Source: Pontibacter korlensis
GTDB lineage: Bacteria > Bacteroidota > Bacteroidia > Cytophagales > Hymenobacteraceae
Direction of reading: 5' to 3'
DNA length: 64,000 bases
Assembly: GCF_000973725.1 (NCBI RefSeq)
Contig: NZ_CP009621.1
Location: forward strand, 1,617,501-1,681,500
The notes under the pieces were generated by a model. It saw only the letters and a program-made list of their open reading frames with translations. It was not told the origin of the DNA and searched no databases. Positions 1 to 8,328 of the stretch are shown in pieces. Numbering within the stretch: position 1 is the stretch's first letter; each line of letters opens with the position of its first letter. The position numbers and the translations under genes were made by a program.

Positions 1-590
1 AAATCGGTATAACAGGCGGCATAGGTACAGGCAAAACAATTGTGAGCTGTATGTTTGCCGTACTTGGTGTGCCTGTATATGATGCTGACTCTCGTGCCAA
101 ATGGGTAATGCATCATAATCTGGAGCTCAGGCAGGAGCTACTAGATGCTTTTGGCTCTGAGACCTTTTCGGAGGCCGGAGAGTTAAACCGTACTTACCTG
201 GCAGGTATGGTGTTCAATAACCCACAGCGCCTGGAGCAGCTAAATAGCCTGGTGCATCCGCACGTAGGCAAAGACTTTGAAACCTGGTCGGCATCTCATG
301 CCGCTAAACCTTATGTGATAAAGGAAGCGGCACTGATGTTTGAGTCAGAGTCGTGGAGGCAGATGGATGAGGTAGTAGCGGTATATGCACCGCTGGAGCT
401 ACGCCTCAAGCGCTTGTTGAAGCGCGATGCACATCGCACCGAAGCAGATATCAAGGCTATCATAGCCCGCCAGTTAAGCGAAGAGGAAAAGATGCGGCGT
501 GCCCAGCACGTCATCTACAACAACGATAGGCAGCTCATCATACCGCAGGTGTTGGCCCTGCATGAACAGTTCTCTAAGGCAAACGCCTGA
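1..590 (+). CDS. coaE: Dephospho-CoA kinase, 5' end cut by window edge
   Basis: This is the 3' part of a dephospho-CoA kinase, which phosphorylates the ribose 3'-OH of dephospho-CoA in the last step of coenzyme A synthesis. The reading frame is open from base 3. Its first residues, IGITGGIGTGKT, hold the Walker A P-loop that normally sits about ten residues from the start, so only a few codons are missing. The following YDADSRAK corresponds to the conserved DAD segment, and the LVHPHVGKDFE stretch and the RLLKRD lid region are typical of CoaE. The methionine at base 42 lies inside the protein and is not the start. The size fits the family's usual 195-205 residues. Confidence 0.95.
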   Translation, partial: IGITGGIGTGKTIVSCMFAVLGVPVYDADSRAKWVMHHNLELRQELLDAFGSETFSEAGELNRTYLAGMVFNNPQRLEQLNSLVHPHVGKDFETWSASHAAKPYVIKEAALMFESESWRQMDEVVAVYAPLELRLKRLLKRDAHRTEADIKAIIARQLSEEEKMRRAQHVIYNNDRQLIIPQVLALHEQFSKANA

Positions 591-742
591 ATAAACTTGG
601 CTTTTGATATACTATAGAGGGTGCAAAATTGCCTGAGTGGCAGTTAGAGGGTTATACTATGACGATGACTTTAACTCAGCTGCTTCTTTAGTATACGGTC
701 TGAGAGCAGCTGAACTAAAAGAGAAAACAAAAAGTGTGGGCA

Positions 743-774
743 TAAAAAAAGGACAACTTTTCAGTTGTCCTTTT
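743..774 (-). terminator. Terminator of first tRNA-Val
   Basis: A 12-bp stem (747-758 with 763-774, core AGGACAACT) and a 4-base loop are followed on the minus strand by a run of T. It lies directly after the tRNA 3' end. Confidence 0.85.
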
Positions 775-775
775 G

Positions 776-850
776 TGGGGCGTACTGGATTCGAACCAGT
801 GACCCCCTGCTTGTAAGGCAGGTGCTCTGAACCAGCTGAGCTAACACCCC
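776..850 (-). tRNA. tRNA-Val (anticodon TAC)
   Basis: On the minus strand the sequence folds as a standard cloverleaf. The acceptor GGGGTGT pairs with ACGCCCC, the D-loop region is TTAGCTCAGCTGGTT, the anticodon stem-loop is CCTGC-CTTACAA-GCAGG with anticodon TAC (reads GTA and other valine codons), and the T-arm contains GGTTCGAATCC. The discriminator base is A at 776. The 3' CCA is not encoded. A CATATTTG box at 891-898 (minus strand), conserved in both copies, may be the -7 element. Confidence 0.96.
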
Positions 851-1091
851 GTTATCTTTTCGTTGACCTGTTGTCCCCGATTCGAGGATGCAAATATGGG
901 GGATGCTTTTCTAAAAACAAAATTTTTCTTGTGATAAAGCTTCTGCTATACCTAGTGCCTTTTATCTTTTAACTTAACAGCTTGCAGCCTTGCAGTAGGG
1001 TAGCATACTAACAGCAATGTCGGCACCGTTCCATCAGTATGATGGTAGCCAAGATGGCTGCCTGTAAGAGAGAACAGGAAAGTGTGGGTAT

Positions 1092-1122
1092 AAAAAAAGG
1101 ACAACTTTTTAGTTGTCCTTTT
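1092..1122 (-). terminator. Terminator of second tRNA-Val
   Basis: Same 12-bp stem as in copy 1 (arms 1095-1106 and 1111-1122) with a TTTT loop instead of TTTC, followed on the minus strand by a T run. Confidence 0.85.
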
Positions 1123-1123
1123 G

Positions 1124-1198
1124 TGGGGCGTACTGGATTCGAACCAGTGACCCCCTGCTTGTAAGGCAGGTGCTCTGAACCAGCTGAGCTAACACCCC
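1124..1198 (-). tRNA. tRNA-Val (anticodon TAC), second copy
   Basis: The tRNA sequence is identical to the gene at 776-850: same acceptor, anticodon loop CTTACAA and T-arm. The minus-strand CATATTTG box recurs at 1238-1245, at nearly the same distance upstream. Confidence 0.96.
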
Positions 1199-1383
1199 GT
1201 TATCTTTTCGTTGACCTGTTGTCCCCGTTTGATGATGCAAATATGGGGGTTATTTATTTAACTGCAAAACATCTGAGATAAATTTCTTAAATTTTTTTTC
1301 AGCCACAGGGTTCTATTGCCCACGAATTATTACTACAGTACCTTTAGGTTTTGTAAGCTGCTATGAATCTGAACTTTCGCTAG

Positions 1384-3894
1384 GTGAAAAAAGGAGTGGT
1401 AAAAAAAGTGCTATTTTATGGGGTCACAATTTTTATTGTGACGGTGGGCTTGGCATTGGCGCTGGTGTACACTTACCAAGATAAAATAATTGAGCTTTTT
1501 GTGGCGGAGGCGAACAAACACATTAAAACGAAGGTGGATGTGCGGCAAATTTCTCTCTCGCTCTTCAATAAGTTTCCGCAGGTAGCGGTAACGCTTGATG
1601 AAGTGAACGTGCATGAGGCGCTGCCGGAAAGTGAAGAGTCGCTGGCGCGGGCTGAAAAGCTATACTTTACCTTTAGCCTCTGGGATATTCTGCTCGGTAA
1701 CTATACAGTAAAGCAGTTCTACATGGAGCGGGGAGAAGTGTATATTAAAGTGCTTCCCAACGGAAAGGTGAACTATGAGATCATCGCAACTGATACCACA
1801 ACCCCAGAAGACAAAGATTTCTCATTCGACCTGGAAAGCATCAACCTAAGTGAAGTAACCATTCATTACATCGATCAGCAACTAAAGCAGACGTATGAAG
1901 TGAATGCACACCAGCTAGCAGCTGCACTTACAATCTCCCCAGAACTTATCAATATTGAGGCAGAAGGGCAGGCTACCATTGAAACCATTAAGGTCGGCAC
2001 TGGAGAATATTTCAAAGGCAAACGTGTAGATCTGCAATCAGCTCTAAGTATAAACCGACAGGCGCAGACAATCGCTTTACAGCCATCTATAGTGAAGGTG
2101 GAGGAAGCTGCTTATGAAGTAGGCGGTTCCATTGCTTATGGTGGCGTAACGGAGCTGGATCTGCAGCTTGATGGTAAGAACACCAATATACAGTCGCTGC
2201 TCTCACTATTGCCCCAAAGTATGACAGAAGAATTCAGGCAGTACCGCAGCGAGGGAGAGATATACTTTAACGGCACCGTGAAAGGTAAAGCCTCAAGCAA
2301 ACATACTCCTAGTGTAAACTTTAGCTTTGGTGCCAGCAACGCCTCCTTCTTTCACCCTGATGTGCAGCAGCGCGTGGATAAGATATACCTGACAGGGAGC
2401 TTTACTAACGGTAAGCATCAGAATGCTACCAGTTCGGTTCTTGAGCTGAAAGAGCTTAAGGGTGTGCTGAACGGTAGGCCATTTAAAGGTAACCTCAAGT
2501 ACAGCAATTTTAACAACCCGCACATTGCGTTTGATGTGCAGGGAATGCTGGATGTAGGCTATGTGCTGGGGCTTGTAAAGCTAGAGCAGGTACGCAGTGG
2601 CAGCGGTCTGGCAGATGTACGTATTGCCTTCTCCGGCAACCTCAATGAATTTAAAGCAAGGCCAGGAAACAGTACTCTTCACACAACCGGAGATATCACG
2701 TTGCACAATGTATCGCTGTCGCTGCGGGAGCTGCCACTGCCGTTAAGTAACCTGAGCGGCAACTTCATGTTTAAGCGTAACGATGTAGGCGTGTCAGATT
2801 TTAAGGGCAAGCTGGGTGAATCAGATTTTGCCGTCAACGGTATGTTTAAGAACGTGATGGCCTGGCTTCTTCTCGAGAACCAGCGCCTGCTGGTAGAAGC
2901 TGACTTTAAGAGCCACTACCTAAATTTTGATCAGCTCTTGAGTGAGGAGCAGAACACACCTGAAAAGGCCCGTACCGGCGATAGCTATAAGCTAGCCATA
3001 TCACCCAACATTGCTTTTGATCTTAGTGCCTCTATTGACAGGTTACGGTTCCGCAGGTTCAGAGGGAAAAACATCATAGGGGAAGTAAAACTACGCAACC
3101 AGGTTGTTTCTACGCCTAATATCTCTTTCAGGGCCATCGGTGGCGATTTCGCTGTGCGAGGCAACATAGACGCCCGCAACCGCAATAACATCAAGGTAAG
3201 CACCGCCGCTAAGCTGAATAGCATGAGCGTAGACAGCCTCTTCTATGTGTTTGAGAACTTCCACCAGAACTTTATAGAGGAGCGCCACCTTCGCGGCTTG
3301 CTTACAGCCAATATCGTGTCTGATGTGTTCTTTGATAGTCAGCTGAACCCCAAAACGGAGCTGCTCCAAGCCGAAATAGAGGCTACAGTACGAAACGGGC
3401 AGCTCATTAACTTTGCACCTATGCAGAAGATGTCTGCATTTGTGAAGCGCTCTGAACTCGCCAACATGCACTTTGCTGAACTGCATAACTCCTTCTGGAT
3501 ACAGCAGGGCACTATCTTTATACCTGAGATGGACATTCGCTCTAATTTATCGGCAGCACCAGTAGTTTCTGTATCTGGCACCCACACATTCGACCAGAAA
3601 ATGGATTACAAGATTAAGCTGCCGCTCTTCAGCAGCCGGCGTCCTGATAAGGATGCCCGCTTTGGCAATGTGGCTGAAGATCCCAATGCTGGCAACAGCA
3701 ATCTCTTCCTAACACTGAAAGGCAGCGAGCGTGACTTTAAAATTGCTTACGACGATGAGCGTGTAAGACAGAAAATAAAAACGGACCTGAAGCAGGAAGG
3801 GCAGGAGCTACGTGACCTGCTACGCGGTAAAAAGCCTAAAGAAAAACAGAAAGAAGTAGAGCTGCAGGAGGGGGAATACTTTGACTTCAACTAA
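1384..3894 (+). CDS. AsmA-like inner-membrane-anchored protein
   Basis: An 836-residue protein of the AsmA superfamily. It has one N-terminal membrane helix (about residues 8-28, after the basic start MKKGVVKK). The next segment, on fibre-like LSLFNKFPQVAVTLDEV, matches the AsmA N-terminal signature, and a long beta-rich periplasmic part follows. The C-terminal AsmA-type domain (roughly 560-800) ends in a basic and acidic tail. AsmA-like proteins are long bridge-type proteins thought to move phospholipid or affect outer-membrane assembly; the specific role here is unknown. The start is a GTG directly after an in-frame TAG, so no longer form is possible. It is monocistronic, with tRNA genes on the other strand upstream. 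Confidence 0.85.
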   Translation: MKKGVVKKVLFYGVTIFIVTVGLALALVYTYQDKIIELFVAEANKHIKTKVDVRQISLSLFNKFPQVAVTLDEVNVHEALPESEESLARAEKLYFTFSLWDILLGNYTVKQFYMERGEVYIKVLPNGKVNYEIIATDTTTPEDKDFSFDLESINLSEVTIHYIDQQLKQTYEVNAHQLAAALTISPELINIEAEGQATIETIKVGTGEYFKGKRVDLQSALSINRQAQTIALQPSIVKVEEAAYEVGGSIAYGGVTELDLQLDGKNTNIQSLLSLLPQSMTEEFRQYRSEGEIYFNGTVKGKASSKHTPSVNFSFGASNASFFHPDVQQRVDKIYLTGSFTNGKHQNATSSVLELKELKGVLNGRPFKGNLKYSNFNNPHIAFDVQGMLDVGYVLGLVKLEQVRSGSGLADVRIAFSGNLNEFKARPGNSTLHTTGDITLHNVSLSLRELPLPLSNLSGNFMFKRNDVGVSDFKGKLGESDFAVNGMFKNVMAWLLLENQRLLVEADFKSHYLNFDQLLSEEQNTPEKARTGDSYKLAISPNIAFDLSASIDRLRFRRFRGKNIIGEVKLRNQVVSTPNISFRAIGGDFAVRGNIDARNRNNIKVSTAAKLNSMSVDSLFYVFENFHQNFIEERHLRGLLTANIVSDVFFDSQLNPKTELLQAEIEATVRNGQLINFAPMQKMSAFVKRSELANMHFAELHNSFWIQQGTIFIPEMDIRSNLSAAPVVSVSGTHTFDQKMDYKIKLPLFSSRRPDKDARFGNVAEDPNAGNSNLFLTLKGSERDFKIAYDDERVRQKIKTDLKQEGQELRDLLRGKKPKEKQKEVELQEGEYFDFN

Positions 3895-4180
3895 ACTATA
3901 AAAAGTGGTTTTGAAGCAAAAAGCTCAGCAGAAATGATCAAATTTTTATCATTCACTTAAACATATTGTTCGTTCACAGTAGAATATCTGCCATATAAGG
4001 GAAAAGTTATACTTCGGGTGTAACTATGGGTATAAGAGCCCGTTTAAGAAAGCAAATCTGCAAGAAAGCATACAGGATGAAAGGAGTAAGGTTTACTGGT
4101 AACGAAAGGTTTTAGCATAGTAAACGTGAAACTGTAGCAGTATAACTGTGCAATTCAGAAGAAAATAAGATATAAGGGTG
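3895..4180. other. Non-coding spacer, nothing recognised
   Basis: AT-rich spacer between the AsmA-like gene and the terminator at 4181. I see no tRNA, no plausible small ORF and no strong hairpin apart from that terminator. Confidence 0.5.
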
Positions 4181-4211
4181 AAAAAAAAGCCGGAGCTTCT
4201 CCGGCTTTTTT
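4181..4211. terminator. Bidirectional terminator
   Basis: A 12-bp stem (4184-4195 with 4199-4210, core AGCCGGAG) with a 3-base loop and A/T runs on both sides. It lies nine bases past the stop codon of the minus-strand channel gene and can also stop plus-strand transcripts. Confidence 0.85.
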
Positions 4212-4219
4212 ATTGGGGT

Positions 4220-5395
4220 TTATTTTATATCAGAATTTTCGAAGTACGCCTGCTCTGCTGGCGGCTCGTGCTTTCCTGCCCTAGGCTTTTGCAAGTGTAT
4301 TGTTTGTGTTGGGAAGGCAAACTCTGCACCATGCTTTTCCACAATTTCCACAATCTTATAGTTGATTTCTTCCTTGATGTCTATAAACTCATTCCAGTCC
4401 ATGGTGTCTACAAAGTACTGTACCATCACGTCTTTAGAATGGGGGCCAAGGTTTAGAAAACGGATACGGCCATCTTCGTTGGTGCGCGGGTGCTGGTCAA
4501 CATAATTCTGAATATCGCGCGTTATGGCCCGAATCTGCTCAGAACTTGTATCGTAGGTGAGGTTTATGTCGAACCTGGCGCGGCGGAAGGTACGCAGGGT
4601 AAGGTTATCGAGCGGCTTGTCGATCATCAGCTTGTTAGGTACCGTCACAAAACTTTTCTCCAGTGTCCGGATGCGCGTGCTCCGGAAGCCAATCTTTTCC
4701 ACGACACCGATTAATTCGCCCACTTGTACCAGGTCGCCGGCCATAAAGGGCTGGTCCAGGAAAATGGTAAAGGAGGCGAGCAGGTTCTCTAAGCTCTCTT
4801 TGGCAGCAAAGGCTATGGCAAGACCACCCACACCAAGACCGGCTACGAGCCCTGTTACATTCACACCGAATACAGACCCTAAAATCACCAAAAAAGAAAA
4901 CACCACAACCAGTACTTTGGTGAAATCCTTGAAAAAAGGCACCAGTTGGTCGTCTAATTTGGAGGCTGTCTTTTCGGTGCGGTACTTAAAAACCAGCCCT
5001 ACGAAGTCTATAAAGCGCAGCAGCACCCATGTAAGGGCTACGATCACGAAAACCTGATAGGTGCGGAACATGAAGGTTTTCAGGAAAGGGTCTCCCTCAC
5101 GGAGGTCACTTTGCTCCATTGGGTAGTCCAGCACCTGGAAAGCTAAGTACAGGAATACCAGGAACAGTAGTATCTCAAGGGGTTGTATGAGCAGGCGCCT
5201 AAACTCAGGCAGGTTGGCTTCTGACCATAAGCGGCTACCAAGGCGATACATTAGCCCGGAGATCATCCGGGAGAACAGCGTCTTAAAGATAAACCCGAAC
5301 AGCAGAACGGCTGCAGTAATTAGGTATTCTGCTACAGTATTGTCCAGGAACTCGTAGCGTAGCCAGCTACTTCGAAATAACTCTTCCAAATTCAT
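4220..5395 (-). CDS. Mechanosensitive ion channel (MscS family)
   Basis: A 391-residue MscS-family channel, which opens under membrane tension to release solutes in osmotic downshock. About four hydrophobic segments (near residues 22-45, 66-90, 108-135, 160-200) precede the pore helix. The pore helix has the Gly/Ala pattern GLVAGLGVGGLAIAFAAKE, followed by the cytoplasmic beta domain (MAGDLVQVGELIGVVEKIG, TVPNKLM). I chose ATG at 5395 rather than the GTG three codons earlier. The gene starts 16 bases after the stop of the upstream dehydrogenase on the same strand, so the two are probably cotranscribed. Confidence 0.88.
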   Translation of the reverse strand: MNLEELFRSSWLRYEFLDNTVAEYLITAAVLLFGFIFKTLFSRMISGLMYRLGSRLWSEANLPEFRRLLIQPLEILLFLVFLYLAFQVLDYPMEQSDLREGDPFLKTFMFRTYQVFVIVALTWVLLRFIDFVGLVFKYRTEKTASKLDDQLVPFFKDFTKVLVVVFSFLVILGSVFGVNVTGLVAGLGVGGLAIAFAAKESLENLLASFTIFLDQPFMAGDLVQVGELIGVVEKIGFRSTRIRTLEKSFVTVPNKLMIDKPLDNLTLRTFRRARFDINLTYDTSSEQIRAITRDIQNYVDQHPRTNEDGRIRFLNLGPHSKDVMVQYFVDTMDWNEFIDIKEEINYKIVEIVEKHGAEFAFPTQTIHLQKPRAGKHEPPAEQAYFENSDIK

Positions 5396-5411
5396 CGGTA
5401 ACACAAAAGGC

Positions 5412-6644
5412 TTAAAGCAGTTGACCTAGAGCAATTTCAAAACTCGTTTTCGCGATTTCAGTTTTCTGCACCTGCTTGGCATGTGATTTCTCTAATGCTG
5501 TGCGGATGGTGCTGGAGGTGTCTCCAAATATGGCTTCATCCGTAATCTCAACTTCACTCTCCATCAGATAAGCAAACACACGGGCCATGCCGCAATTAGC
5601 AATAAAGTCAGGTATAACAGAAAGGTTGCGATCGGCAAATTCGCCGGTAGGGCCGAAGAAGATCTCCGGGTCCTGGAAAGGAACGTTAGCACCACAGGAA
5701 ATAACTTCCATGCCGCTTCTGATCATGCGCTCCACTTGTTCTCGGGTTACCAATCTGGATGCTGCAGCCGGAATAAACACTTCAGCTGGTAAGTCCCAAA
5801 TGCGGCTGTTTATCTCATCAAAAGAAATCAAGCCCGGTGTGTCGGGGTTAAGAGCGTTACCTTGGCGGTTTAAGAACAAGTCTGTAATCTCTTCAAAGGT
5901 ATAGCCATTCTCATTAAGAAGACCGCCAGCCCTGTCGATGATGCCGACGATTTTAACGCCCTTAGAAGCTAAGTAGTAACCTGCAGCTGCTCCTACATTG
6001 CCCCAGCCCTGGATAATGGCTCTCTTGCCTTCAAACTGGCCTCCCCAGATGTTGTAATAGTGGCGTACAGCCTCTGCCACACCAAAACCGGTAATCATGT
6101 CGGCAATAGTATACTTGCGGGCAGTGGAAGGGGAGAAGTGCGGGTCTTCGATTACCTTCACCACTCCCTGGCGTAGCTGACCAATTTTGTTTATTTTCTG
6201 TGGCTCTGTGGCGTTAAAGTGTCCGTTCACGATGCCTTCCTGTGGGTGCCATAAGCCATAATCTTCCGTAATCGGGATTACCTCATGTATCTCGTCCACA
6301 TTCAGGTCGCCACCGGTGCCATAGTAGCTCTTAAGAAGAGGAATAACAGCCTTATACCAGCGCTCAAGCACACCACGCTTACGAGGGTCTGCAGGGTCGA
6401 AGTTGATGCCTGATTTTGCACCTCCAATGGCAGGTCCGGAAACGGTAAATTTTACTTCCATCGTCTTCGCCAGTGACTCCACTTCACGCTTGTCTAGGCC
6501 TTTGCGCATACGTGTGCCACCACCGGCAGCACCGCCACGAAGTGAGTTGATTACCACCCACCCTTCTGCTTCTGTCTCAGGGTCTTTCCACTCAAAAACT
6601 ATCTCGGGTTGTTTATTTTCAAACTTTGCTAGTAAGTCCTTCAT
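5412..6644 (-). CDS. Glu/Leu/Phe/Val dehydrogenase family protein
   Basis: A 410-residue NAD(P)-dependent amino-acid dehydrogenase that deaminates an L-amino acid to its 2-oxo acid. The substrate domain carries PAIGGAKSGI with the catalytic Lys near residue 77 and the TGGDLNVDE segment. The nucleotide fold carries QGWGNVGAAAG near 225-240. A longer frame reaches TTG at 6722, but that would overlap anmK. The start at 6644 is favoured by a TACCTTTG promoter element at 6675-6682, about 30 bases upstream. Whether it prefers Glu, Leu or another amino acid cannot be told from motifs. A paralogue lies at 18242. Confidence 0.88.
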   Translation of the reverse strand: MKDLLAKFENKQPEIVFEWKDPETEAEGWVVINSLRGGAAGGGTRMRKGLDKREVESLAKTMEVKFTVSGPAIGGAKSGINFDPADPRKRGVLERWYKAVIPLLKSYYGTGGDLNVDEIHEVIPITEDYGLWHPQEGIVNGHFNATEPQKINKIGQLRQGVVKVIEDPHFSPSTARKYTIADMITGFGVAEAVRHYYNIWGGQFEGKRAIIQGWGNVGAAAGYYLASKGVKIVGIIDRAGGLLNENGYTFEEITDLFLNRQGNALNPDTPGLISFDEINSRIWDLPAEVFIPAAASRLVTREQVERMIRSGMEVISCGANVPFQDPEIFFGPTGEFADRNLSVIPDFIANCGMARVFAYLMESEVEITDEAIFGDTSSTIRTALEKSHAKQVQKTEIAKTSFEIALGQLL

Positions 6645-6674
6645 TCCAGTTATAGTTGTGTCTTGATCGTAGGG

Positions 6675-6682
6675 CAAAGGTA
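6675..6682 (-). promoter_or_regulatory. Bacteroidota-type -7 element (TACCTTTG)
   Basis: Exact match on the minus strand to the known Bacteroidota -7 consensus TAnnTTTG. The expected transcription start falls about 25 bases before the ATG of the dehydrogenase at 6644. No clear -33 TTTG is visible. Confidence 0.55.
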
Positions 6683-6696
6683 TAAAATTTAAAGCC

Positions 6697-7770
6697 TTAG
6701 CAGAGATAGATAGCCCCGCCAACGTTGTTCCGGCTTGCCCCGGTTACGCTGCTGAGGCAATTGTGTTCGCCACGCCAGCGTAGTACGCCCAAGAAGGCAA
6801 ATATTAGTGCCTCCTTAAACGACACGACTTCTGGTTCTGGTACCTCTACCAAAAATTTTGAGCCTAGCTGCTTTTGTATCTGTTCTATAAGGAAGGTGTT
6901 GAAAGCGCCTCCTCCAGTTAACAGGACGTGGTGCATGCCTTCGTGTAGTGGAGGCAGGGCCTGTTGTATCTGCTGTGCTATGTGCTGGCAAACAGTGTGT
7001 AGTTTGTCAATTACAGAAGCATTGCTCTCCTCTATACTCTTGAGGCTATGCTCCAGCACCCACTCCTTTCCAAGAGACTTTGGAGCTGGTGCCGAGAAGT
7101 AAGCCGGTTGATTAAGGGTGCTCAGTAAGTCTGGCTGCAAGGAGCCTGAGCGGGCAAGTTCTCCATCCTTATCATAAGGTTTTCCTATACTATTAGCCAG
7201 CGTGTTCAGCAGCATGTTACAGGCGCTTATATCAAAAGCTGACCTCCTGCCGTTCTGTGAGTAGGATACATTGGCGATACCTCCAAGATTGATACAGTAA
7301 TCGTACTTACTGAAGAGCAGCTCATCGCCGATAGGTACCAGTGGAGCACCCTGGCCACCTAGTGCTATATCCAGGGTGCGGAAGTCGCAGATAACGGGTA
7401 ACTGCGCATTGGCCGCTATGTAAGCACCATGACCCAGTTGTAGCGAGATATGCTTGTCTGGCTGGTGAAAAATGGTGTGGCCATGAGAAGCAACAAAATC
7501 AGGTTGTATTTCGTGTTGTTGTACAAACTCGTGAACCTGTTGACCCATGAAGCTGCCAAAAGCATGGTCAAGTTCCACTAATTCAAGGGCACTTGCCGTC
7601 TCGGCACCTTGGAGGGAGTCAATCAGACTATCGATATATGGTAATGTAGTAGTATTCAGTATCTCATATACCCAATTTTGAGATTTGTACGTAAATCTAC
7701 AGTGTGCTATATCTAGACCGTCGAGCGACGTCCCAGACATTAGCCCGATTACATGATAAGAAGTATCCAT
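6697..7770 (-). CDS. anmK: Anhydro-N-acetylmuramic acid kinase
   Basis: A 357-residue AnmK, which converts 1,6-anhydro-MurNAc to MurNAc-6-phosphate in peptidoglycan recycling. The N-terminus GLMSGTSLDGLD is the family signature (phosphate-binding loop). DFRTLDIALGGQGAPLVPIGD, split across residues near 125-150, and NLGGIANVS are also typical, as is the C-terminal LLTGGGAFN. The length is normal. A TATTTTTG element lies only five bases upstream of the ATG (7775-7782, minus strand), so the transcript may be nearly leaderless. The gene precedes the amino-acid dehydrogenase on the same strand. Confidence 0.95.
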   Translation of the reverse strand: MDTSYHVIGLMSGTSLDGLDIAHCRFTYKSQNWVYEILNTTTLPYIDSLIDSLQGAETASALELVELDHAFGSFMGQQVHEFVQQHEIQPDFVASHGHTIFHQPDKHISLQLGHGAYIAANAQLPVICDFRTLDIALGGQGAPLVPIGDELLFSKYDYCINLGGIANVSYSQNGRRSAFDISACNMLLNTLANSIGKPYDKDGELARSGSLQPDLLSTLNQPAYFSAPAPKSLGKEWVLEHSLKSIEESNASVIDKLHTVCQHIAQQIQQALPPLHEGMHHVLLTGGGAFNTFLIEQIQKQLGSKFLVEVPEPEVVSFKEALIFAFLGVLRWRGEHNCLSSVTGASRNNVGGAIYLC

Positions 7771-7774
7771 TGGC

Positions 7775-7782
7775 CAAAAATA
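7775..7782 (-). promoter_or_regulatory. Possible -7 element abutting anmK start
   Basis: TATTTTTG on the minus strand matches TAnnTTTG and ends five bases before the anmK ATG. If used, the transcript would start at or next to the initiation codon. Confidence 0.35.
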
Positions 7783-7891
7783 CTAAAAGCACGGCAATGA
7801 TTTTCGGCCAAATAGTGCAGGCTTCGTATATATCTTATTATGAATAGGATTGAAAATTGATTTGTAGAAACTGTTAGGTATAATTTTAATT

Positions 7892-8200
7892 ATGAAAAGT
7901 TTGTTGTCAAGAGTTGAATCGAAGAAGATAGATAAGGCGGCGGCCATGCTGAAGGTATTGGCTCACCCCAAAAGATTGGCGATAGTGGATTTACTCGGGA
8001 AAGAAGATAAAATGACTGTTACTGAGATATATAAGCAGTTGGATCTACCCCAAGCCATTGCATCGCAGCACCTGATTACACTTAAAGATAAGGGAGTCCT
8101 CTCGTCTTTTAAAGTGGGAACAAAGATTTATTACTCACTGGCTATTCCAAAGCTAATTGATGTAATTGATTGTTTGGAAGAATGCTGCATTGATATATAA
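7892..8200 (+). CDS. ArsR-family winged-helix regulator
   Basis: A 102-residue ArsR/SmtB-type DNA-binding protein. The opening AAAMLKVLAHPKRLAIVDLLG is the classic helix preceding the winged helix. MTVTEIYKQL and QAIASQHLITLKDKGVL form the helix-turn-helix, and VGTKIYYSL the wing. A Cys-Cys pair sits at the very C-terminus (ECCIDI), but the CxC metal site of the alpha3 helix is absent, so metal sensing by the ArsR/SmtB mode is not evident. It stands alone, divergent from anmK and convergent with hemA. Its target is unknown. Confidence 0.88.
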   Translation: MKSLLSRVESKKIDKAAAMLKVLAHPKRLAIVDLLGKEDKMTVTEIYKQLDLPQAIASQHLITLKDKGVLSSFKVGTKIYYSLAIPKLIDVIDCLEECCIDI

Positions 8201-8308
8201 CCGCAAGCCTGCACCATCACGTGCGGTTATTCAGTGCCAGTGGCAGAAATGATTGAGGCCCCCGTTCGTCTTTAAAAGAGAGATTAGCGGAGGCCTCAGT
8301 CGTTTTTT
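8199..8308 (+). terminator. Two hairpins after the arsR-like gene
   Basis: A small stem (AACCGCA 8199-8205 with TGCGGTT 8223-8229) is followed by a longer one (8254-8264 with 8288-8298, core TGAGGCC, one mismatch) and then GTCGTTTTTT. The second is the likely intrinsic terminator for the plus strand. Confidence 0.65.
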
Positions 8309-8328
8309 AACTAAAAAATATAGGCTGT

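Larger units (their letters stand above)
731..902. repeat. tRNA-Val cassette, copy 1 of a tandem duplication
   Basis: This stretch contains a tRNA-Val gene, its terminator hairpin and its upstream region. It is repeated almost base for base at 1079-1249, with a period of about 348 bases. The copies differ at only a few positions, for example in the hairpin loop and near the far end. The sequence between the copies (about 903-1078) is not shared. Confidence 0.9.
1079..1249. repeat. tRNA-Val cassette, copy 2 of a tandem duplication
   Basis: Second copy of the unit at 731-902, carrying tRNA, terminator and upstream region. The near-identity continues past the tRNA into non-coding flanks, so this is a segmental duplication rather than two independently conserved tRNA genes. 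Confidence 0.9.

Noticed and set aside
5412..6722. Longer start (TTG 6722) for the amino-acid dehydrogenase
   Set aside because: It would overlap anmK and place a -7 element inside the gene; the ATG at 6644 fits the family start.
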